DNA of 9,986 nt from Bacteroidales bacterium. Lineage in GTDB: Bacteria > Bacteroidota > Bacteroidia > Bacteroidales > UBA932. The stretch spans positions 1-9,986 of the forward strand of contig SFMU01000064.1 in the NCBI GenBank assembly GCA_004552965.1, written 5' to 3'. The position numbers and the translations under genes are program-made. This document shows positions 6,100 to 9,986 of the stretch, one piece after another; positions within the stretch are counted from its first letter, which is position 1, and every line of letters starts with the position of its first letter. The notes under the pieces were generated by a model. It worked only from the letters and a program-made list of their open reading frames with translations, was not told where the DNA came from and did not search any database.

Positions 6100-6651
6100 A
6101 TGAGAAAAGAAACACTGAAGGCCCTCGGCATCAACGTATCCGAGGACGTGAACGCGGGCGATCTGCTCCGCATGCAAAGGGATGAACTGATGGAGCCGGA
6201 GACGGCTTACAGGATAGGCGCGCTGAGGGAGCTCTGCGAGGAGTTCTGCGACATGAGAGCATCGAAAGTGAAGCTGGTGACCACCTCCGGAGACGCCGCG
6301 AAGGTGCTTGCCCCGCACCTCAAATGCCTCGACCACGAGGAGTGCTGGATACTGCTTCTGGCACGCTCGAACGGCATCATCGCCAAGAAGAGGATAACGA
6401 CAGGAAGCTGCACCGCCTGCATCTTCGACGTAGCGGGAATAGTGAGACAGGCAGTCCTGACACAGGCGGCCGGGGTCATCATCGCACACAACCACCCCAG
6501 CGGCAACGTCCTGCCGAGCCAGTCCGACATCAAGGAGACGGAGAAGCTGAAGAAGGCCCTGAAATACCTGAGCATCAGCCTGGTCGACCATATCATCATC
6601 TCCGATGACAGGTACTACTCCTTCGCCGACGAGCACTCGTCGGACCTCTAG
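6100..6651 (+). CDS. radC: RadC-like JAB/MPN-domain protein
   Basis: 183 aa from ATG 6100, where the sequence becomes RadC-like and lies just after the terminator. An upstream in-frame ATG at 5926 would run through the DUF4313-like gene and the terminator and is rejected. The C-terminal JAB/MPN domain is clear: EECWILLLARSNGIIAKKRI, then the metal motif H130-N-H132-P-S-G...P-S...D143 and a final VDHIIISDDRYYSFAD. The N-terminal part (residues 1-70) replaces the helix-hairpin-helix region of chromosomal RadC and is shorter, as in RadC-like proteins of Bacteroidetes mobile elements. The biochemical role of RadC is unsettled; a DNA repair or anti-defence role is only suggested by context. The stop TAG overlaps the stop of the convergent gene. 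Confidence 0.85.
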   Translation: MRKETLKALGINVSEDVNAGDLLRMQRDELMEPETAYRIGALRELCEEFCDMRASKVKLVTTSGDAAKVLAPHLKCLDHEECWILLLARSNGIIAKKRITTGSCTACIFDVAGIVRQAVLTQAAGVIIAHNHPSGNVLPSQSDIKETEKLKKALKYLSISLVDHIIISDDRYYSFADEHSSDL

Positions 6652-7529
6652 AAGTCTTCGGACCTCGGGCTGCCCGGGATTCCGGAGTCGAAGAAGGCAC
6701 CGGGATCCACTTCCTTTACGCTATCAGGGATGTCGATGTGGCACAGGGAGGGACAATCGTCGAAGGCTCCTCCTAGGATAGTTTCCAGACCCTCGTGCAG
6801 TTCGACGCACGCAAGGCTAGAACAGCCGGCGAACGCCATCTGGCCGATGGTCTTCACCGATGAAGGGATGGATACCTCCCTGAGTGCAGAGCATCCCTTG
6901 AAGATGTTATCACATATCTTCTCGACCCCTTCAGGGATGTAGATGCTTCGGAGTGAGGAGCAGTCCTCGAACACTCCATGGATTGTGTTGCCGTCACTCT
7001 CGTTCTCCACCCAGTCGAACGCCTTCAAGCTATTCGGGAACGCCACTTCCCTCAGTGCCGAACAGCCACAGAAGGCGGCGCAGCCGATATACTCAAGAGT
7101 ATCCGGAAATATGATTTCCTGAAGAGCCGTACAGTAACTGAACGTGAAAGGACGGATATGCTTTGCAGCGCATCCAAGTCTCGCACAGAGAAGACTCCTG
7201 CAACACTGGAAGGCGGACCTGCCAATGAAGGAGACACTGGCGGGGAGCTCAATCTCCTCAAGGGAGGTGCAGGCGGCAAAGGCATCCTCGCCTATCTCCT
7301 CCAGGCCGTCGTTGAACTCGACTCCCTCCAGAGCCAGACAGCGTGCGAAAGCCCTGGCCCCGACGGACACAAGGGTCGACGGGAATACAATTGAATAGAA
7401 TTCACAACAATCTGAAAATGAGTCCTCTCCTATTACTGTGACTCCTTCGGGAATTTCAAGAACCCCTTCAATGATATAACTAGCCCTTTCCTCGGCGGAA
7501 GGGGCAAAGACACTTTCAATTCTTTGCAT
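6648..7529 (-). CDS. BspA-like leucine-rich-repeat protein (LRR_5 type), likely cytoplasmic
   Basis: About 293 aa made of roughly ten or eleven 23-residue repeats of the form AF..C.SL..V.iP..v..IG, the LRR_5/BspA pattern (PF13306). One repeat has an insertion of about 12 residues (DWVENESDGNTI). A start at 7577 is possible but lies upstream of the promoter found at 7559-7589. I therefore choose the ATG at 7529, giving MQRIESVFAPSAEERASYIIEG. There is no signal peptide, unlike secreted BspA surface proteins, so it is probably cytoplasmic or released another way. It faces against the neighbouring genes and shares overlapping stop codons with the radC-like gene (CTAG, 6648-6651). Repeats this regular mediate protein binding; the partner is unknown. 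Probably a cargo gene. Confidence 0.82.
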   Translation of the reverse strand: MQRIESVFAPSAEERASYIIEGVLEIPEGVTVIGEDSFSDCCEFYSIVFPSTLVSVGARAFARCLALEGVEFNDGLEEIGEDAFAACTSLEEIELPASVSFIGRSAFQCCRSLLCARLGCAAKHIRPFTFSYCTALQEIIFPDTLEYIGCAAFCGCSALREVAFPNSLKAFDWVENESDGNTIHGVFEDCSSLRSIYIPEGVEKICDNIFKGCSALREVSIPSSVKTIGQMAFAGCSSLACVELHEGLETILGGAFDDCPSLCHIDIPDSVKEVDPGAFFDSGIPGSPRSEDF

Positions 7530-7558
7530 GATAAGGGTAATACAATCTACTTTCAACG

Positions 7559-7589
7559 CAAAGTTACAAGAAACCACCTTATAAGCAAT
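7559..7589 (-). promoter_or_regulatory. Bacteroidetes-type promoter for the LRR gene
   Basis: On the minus strand TAACTTTG (plus 7566-7559) matches TAnnTTTG exactly. ATTG (plus 7589-7586) lies 19 bases upstream as a 3-of-4 match to the -33 TTTG. Transcription would start near 7553, which rules out the 7577 start and favours 7529. Confidence 0.6.
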
Positions 7590-7632
7590 AAGTTATCAAG
7601 AAAAATCTAAAGTCATCCTCCTTCCCTCCGTA

Positions 7633-7783
7633 GGTTTCCGCGAAGTAAGGCGGAAAGCCAAACGGCAAGGCAAATTCGCAGCCCGGCTTCGGGTACGTTT
7701 TGTCTTGCCTTTGTTGTCTTGTGGTCCCGCCTGAACAATGCGTCACCTTCCGGAGGAAAGGAAGGACTCCCTCTTGACGGGAG
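7633..7783 (+). promoter_or_regulatory. Structured leader upstream of the SSB-like gene
   Basis: Four stems in about 150 bases: TTTCCGC (7635-7641) with GCGGAAA (7650-7656); GGCAAGGCAAA (7664-7674) with TTTGTCTTGCC (7699-7709, one G-U pair), enclosing CCCG (7682-7685) with CGGG (7690-7693); CCTTCC (7746-7751) with GGAAGG (7760-7765); and CTCCC (7767-7771) with GGGAG (7779-7783). No coding frame here is convincing on the plus strand. It ends 35 bases before the ATG at 7819. It could be a leader RNA or an independent small RNA; no known class is recognised. Confidence 0.4.
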
Positions 7784-7818
7784 GTCACAGAATATTCACT
7801 ATTTAATCCATTTATTCC

Positions 7819-8382
7819 ATGTTACATCCAATGAACGAAGCAGGCAACTCCAGGAGGATCTACCTGCGCATCTCAAAAGGCGCCATCATCAGCAAGAGAA
7901 ACGGCGAAACGACAACCTACAGGGCCATCTCCGGCTCGCTCAAGGGCATCGAGCTCAAGGAACACGAGTTCGACAACAAGAAGTTCCGCAACTGGCACAT
8001 CATCCTCGAGGACACCGCTTCCGGTGAGGAGTATGACATCGCCGTGGCCCGCGAGTCCGGCGCATTCAAGTCCATCGCAAGGAGCCTCGTCACCGAGCAG
8101 GGTCTCGGCAACCTGGACGACGTATCCATCGAGGTGTACACCTCCAAGACGGGCTTCACCAACGCCTCCGTCACCGCCGGAGGTCAGAAGCTCCACTGGA
8201 CCGACGAGCCGATGCCGCCAGTCAGAATCGTGCAGGTGGGGGACAGGGAGGTCCAGGACGACTCTGCCCAGATGAACTGGATCCAGACCCTCGTCGACCG
8301 CATCAACGCCCGTCTCGGCGATGCCTCCAAGGCCTCCGCGACAGAAGAGGACGACGACCTGCCGGAAGACTTCAATAACTAG
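7819..8382 (+). CDS. Putative single-stranded-DNA-binding-like protein with acidic C-terminal tail
   Basis: A 187-aa protein that I do not recognise with certainty. Residues about 12-130 are rich in alternating beta-type segments (RIYLRISKGAIISKR, WHIILEDTASGEEYDIAVA, DDVSIEVYTSKTGFTNASVTAGGQKLHW), and the tail ends in ATEEDDDLPEDFNN. Both a beta-rich body and an acidic tip containing a DDDLP-like string are features of phage- and plasmid-type ssDNA-binding proteins, so I infer that role. An in-frame ATG four codons later (7831) is an alternative start. The upstream region is a structured leader and a strong terminator follows, so it is probably transcribed alone. Codon use matches the other element genes. 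Could instead be an unrelated hypothetical protein. Confidence 0.65.
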   Translation: MLHPMNEAGNSRRIYLRISKGAIISKRNGETTTYRAISGSLKGIELKEHEFDNKKFRNWHIILEDTASGEEYDIAVARESGAFKSIARSLVTEQGLGNLDDVSIEVYTSKTGFTNASVTAGGQKLHWTDEPMPPVRIVQVGDREVQDDSAQMNWIQTLVDRINARLGDASKASATEEDDDLPEDFNN

Positions 8383-8391
8383 AGACAATCA

Positions 8392-8431
8392 AGAGGGTGT
8401 ATTCTAAGACTTTCCAAAGAATACACCCTCT
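8392..8431. terminator. Strong terminator after the SSB-like gene
   Basis: A perfect 14-bp stem, AGAGGGTGTATTCT (8392-8405) with AGAATACACCCTCT (8418-8431), around a 12-nt loop and followed by CTTTCT. It begins 10 bases after the upstream stop codon. It could work in both directions. Confidence 0.75.
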
Positions 8432-8502
8432 CTTTCTGCGCGTAGTTAATAGAGTGGAAATCCCGGAGCCGCGATAGTGGCGTAGAGTGTAATCAGTAAC
8501 AG

Positions 8503-8643
8503 ATGGAGGTATTCGAGGAAGTGGACTCAAGAAGTTTTAACATGGCCAGCATCATGAGAATCACTCTCACTGAGCCGCCGGTTGGGATGCGAAAGCAGTA
8601 CGATGCAAACAAAGACGAAATGAAATATGTCAGGATGGAATAA
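8503..8643 (+). CDS. Possible 46-aa small protein
   Basis: An ATG-to-TAA frame of 46 codons in an otherwise empty 328-base gap. The product is mixed acidic and basic (MEVFEEVDSR..., TEPPVGMRKQYDANK...) with no signal peptide, membrane segment or motif. There is no clear ribosome site or -7 box in front. Codon use is moderately like the neighbouring genes. The rest of the gap (8383-8502 and 8644-8710) holds only the terminator and the promoter of the next gene. It may be chance. Confidence 0.3.
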   Translation: MEVFEEVDSRSFNMASIMRITLTEPPVGMRKQYDANKDEMKYVRME

Positions 8644-8683
8644 CTTTCTTTGAAAAGCGTATTACATTTATCAAATATAACAC

Positions 8684-8691
8684 TACCTTTG
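8684..8691 (+). promoter_or_regulatory. Bacteroidetes -7 box for the S24 regulator gene
   Basis: TACCTTTG (8684-8691) matches TAnnTTTG exactly and lies 19 bases before the ATG at 8711. The -33 region (around 8660) has no TTTG. A short TTTG-N5-CAAA repeat (8688-8700) covers the expected start and could be an operator, for example for autoregulation. Confidence 0.5.
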
Positions 8692-8710
8692 TATTCCAAA
8701 TCATCAGGAA

Positions 8711-9334
8711 ATGGAAGACAAGAAAAGTAGAAGGGGCGGAGCACGCCTAGGCGCGGGACGTCCCAAGGGTGACAGCAAGATTATATCTTTCCGTGCACCG
8801 GGACCTCTGGCGGAGAAACTGGAAGGGATGGAGAACCGTACGGAGTTCATCCGGCAGGCACTCACCAGAGCCGTCAGGGAACGCGGACATCAGCCGGGAC
8901 TCCCCGGTCCCGCAGTCCCGGCTAGCAGTATCCGGTCACTCTCACTCCCATATTACGACATCAGCGTGGTGGCGGGTTTTCCCGTCCCCCTGGACAATGA
9001 TGAACGGTCGCAGGATATCGATATACTATCGATGCTCTGTCCTCATCCGGAAGCATCCTACCTCATTCGAGTTAGCGGTAACTCGATGATCGACGCGGGA
9101 GTCCTCAGCGGAGACATAGTCATCGTGGATAAGAGCAACCGAAACCCCGGTCCTCACGAGATAGCAATGTGCGAGCTCAACGGAGAGTATACCCTCAAGC
9201 ATTTCATCCTCGAGGAGGGACAGGGCTGGCTCGTTCCGGCGAACCCTGAATACCCGAAAATCCGCATTACCCCTGACGATGACTTCAGTGTCTGGGGCAC
9301 CGTCACATACATCATTCACAAGGCAAGAGACTAG
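8711..9334 (+). CDS. UmuD/LexA-like S24 autoprotease with ribbon-helix-helix-type N terminus
   Basis: A 207-aa protein in two parts. Residues 1-60 are basic, with a GGARLGAGRPKG (AT-hook-like) motif and ISFRAPGPLAEKLEGMENRTEFIRQALTRAV, which fits a ribbon-helix-helix DNA-binding unit. Residues 80-207 match the UmuD/LexA S24 peptidase. The cleavage site is probably A88-G89 in VVAGFPVP; the catalytic Ser is S125 in GNSM and the Lys is K163 in YTLKHF. The spacing (36 and 38) closely matches UmuD (25-60-97). LPANP-like and VWGTVTYIIH segments complete the fold. It would self-cleave with activated RecA, either relieving repression or yielding a UmuD'-like form. The DNA-binding N terminus favours a repressor over a polymerase subunit. 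It is followed after 7 bases by a helicase gene, suggesting an SOS-controlled operon. Confidence 0.85.
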   Translation: MEDKKSRRGGARLGAGRPKGDSKIISFRAPGPLAEKLEGMENRTEFIRQALTRAVRERGHQPGLPGPAVPASSIRSLSLPYYDISVVAGFPVPLDNDERSQDIDILSMLCPHPEASYLIRVSGNSMIDAGVLSGDIVIVDKSNRNPGPHEIAMCELNGEYTLKHFILEEGQGWLVPANPEYPKIRITPDDDFSVWGTVTYIIHKARD

Positions 9335-9341
9335 AATACAT

Positions 9342-9986
9342 ATGGACCTTTCTACACTCAACAGCAGACAGAGGGAGTCGGTGACCTCCACCGAGGGGCG
9401 CATCCGTGTCATCGCAGGTGCAGGTTCGGGCAAGACGAGAGCCCTCGCCTTCAGATACGCCTACATAGTGAACGAACTGGGTATCGACCCGGCCAACATA
9501 CTGTGCCTGAGCTTCACCAACAAGGCCGCCCAGGAGATGAAGAGCCGCATATCGCAGCTCGTGCCTCCCGGGTACACCAACGACTTCGTGTGCACCATAC
9601 ACGGGTTCTGCGTGAGGTTCCTCCGCGAGGAGATCTTCCGTCTCGGCTACCCGAAGAACTTTCAGATTCTCGATGAGGAGGACATGAAGTCCCTCGCCCG
9701 GCAGGTCCTGACAGAGAACAACACCGAGCGCAGCGTCAAGACCGTACGACAGCTTATCGAGGCACTCGGAGGCCTCAAGTGCGACGGAAGTTACGTATCT
9801 CAGTATATCATCCCGTCCTCCCCTCTAACGGGAAGAAACGAACTCTCGCAGGCAACCCAGTTGCTCTTCAAGCAGAAGGACAAACTCTCGCTTGACTTCG
9901 ACGACCTCGTGCATTTCACCTGCCATATCCTCCATTCCTTCCCGGACGTGCGCGAGAAATGGCAGGAGAGGATGAACTATGTAATG
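9342..9986 (+). CDS. UvrD/Rep-family superfamily 1 helicase (3' end outside window)
   Basis: 215 residues of an open frame running past the window end. The start ATG lies 7 bases after the S24 gene stop. Visible motifs in order: Q motif LNSRQRESV (Q10), Walker A AGAGSGKT (25-32), motif Ia SFTNKAAQEM (57-66) and motif Ib TIHGFCVRFL (85-94), then LDFDDLVHF, the segment that precedes motif II in UvrD, PcrA and Rep. Motif II itself is not reached. These enzymes unwind DNA 3' to 5' using ATP, in repair, replication restart or rolling-circle replication. Being next to an SOS-type regulator suggests damage-induced expression, or use in element replication as PcrA is with relaxase-initiated replication. 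Whether a nuclease domain follows cannot be seen. Confidence 0.88.
   Translation, partial: MDLSTLNSRQRESVTSTEGRIRVIAGAGSGKTRALAFRYAYIVNELGIDPANILCLSFTNKAAQEMKSRISQLVPPGYTNDFVCTIHGFCVRFLREEIFRLGYPKNFQILDEEDMKSLARQVLTENNTERSVKTVRQLIEALGGLKCDGSYVSQYIIPSSPLTGRNELSQATQLLFKQKDKLSLDFDDLVHFTCHILHSFPDVREKWQERMNYVM

Noticed and set aside
7530..7577. Longer start for the LRR gene at 7577
   Set aside because: An exact -7 box at 7559-7566 puts the transcription start downstream of this codon, so the ATG at 7529 fits better.
7579..7788. 69-codon minus-strand frame opposite the structured leader
   Set aside because: The same bases form several perfect stems better explained as RNA, and the promoter at 7559-7589 lies at its 3' end. 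A real small protein is possible but unsupported.
8493..8744. 83-codon minus-strand frame in the gap before the S24 gene
   Set aside because: It overlaps the promoter and start of the S24 gene and shows no motif.
1..9986. CRISPR array, tRNA or rRNA genes
   Set aside because: No regularly spaced direct repeats, tRNA cloverleaf or rRNA-like stretch was seen. The hairpins present are inverted, not direct, repeats.

Overview
The window looks like part of a mobilizable or conjugative element from a gut-type Bacteroidales bacterium. Three things point there: -7 boxes of the Bacteroidetes form TAnnTTTG before several genes (262-269, 8684-8691 and 7559-7566 on the minus strand), near absence of Shine-Dalgarno sites, and gene families typical of Bacteroidetes mobile DNA (MobC/relaxase/TraG cassette, DUF4313-like protein, RadC, BspA-type leucine-rich repeats). 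The protein genes are GC-rich with strong preference for AAG, GAG, ATC and AGG codons. The spacers are visibly more AT-rich.

Layout. (1) 1-150: right end of an IS200/IS605-type insertion, with the last codons of tnpB overlapping the 3' end of an omega-RNA. (2) 150-475: AT-rich promoter region followed by a 14-bp bulged hairpin, the best oriT candidate. (3) 476-5107: a tight mobilization operon of MobC-like accessory protein, small OB-fold SSB-like protein, MOBP-type relaxase, an unrecognised 97-aa protein and a VirD4/TraG-type coupling ATPase. No mating-pore genes are visible. (4) 5108-5713: about 600 bp with no convincing gene but many perfect inverted repeats, including three nested stems at 5241-5379. 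I read it as a structured RNA and/or leader. (5) 5714-6651: DUF4313-like protein, a terminator-like hairpin, then a RadC/JAB-domain protein. (6) 6648-7529, minus strand: a BspA-like leucine-rich-repeat cargo gene whose stop overlaps the radC stop. (7) 7590-8382: a second structured leader, a putative ssDNA-binding protein with an acidic tail, and a strong terminator. (8) 8440-9986: a possible 46-aa ORF, an autoproteolytic UmuD/LexA-like regulator with a ribbon-helix-helix-like N terminus, and the start of a UvrD/Rep helicase running off the window.

Working together (inference): MobC, relaxase and coupling protein would nick at the upstream hairpin and pass the strand to a secretion channel encoded elsewhere. 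The SSB-like, RadC-like and helicase proteins would serve single-strand DNA metabolism on entry or replication. The S24 protein could link part of this to DNA damage. The least explained parts are the two non-coding regions (5180-5700 and 7590-7818), which carry dense secondary structure without credible ORFs.
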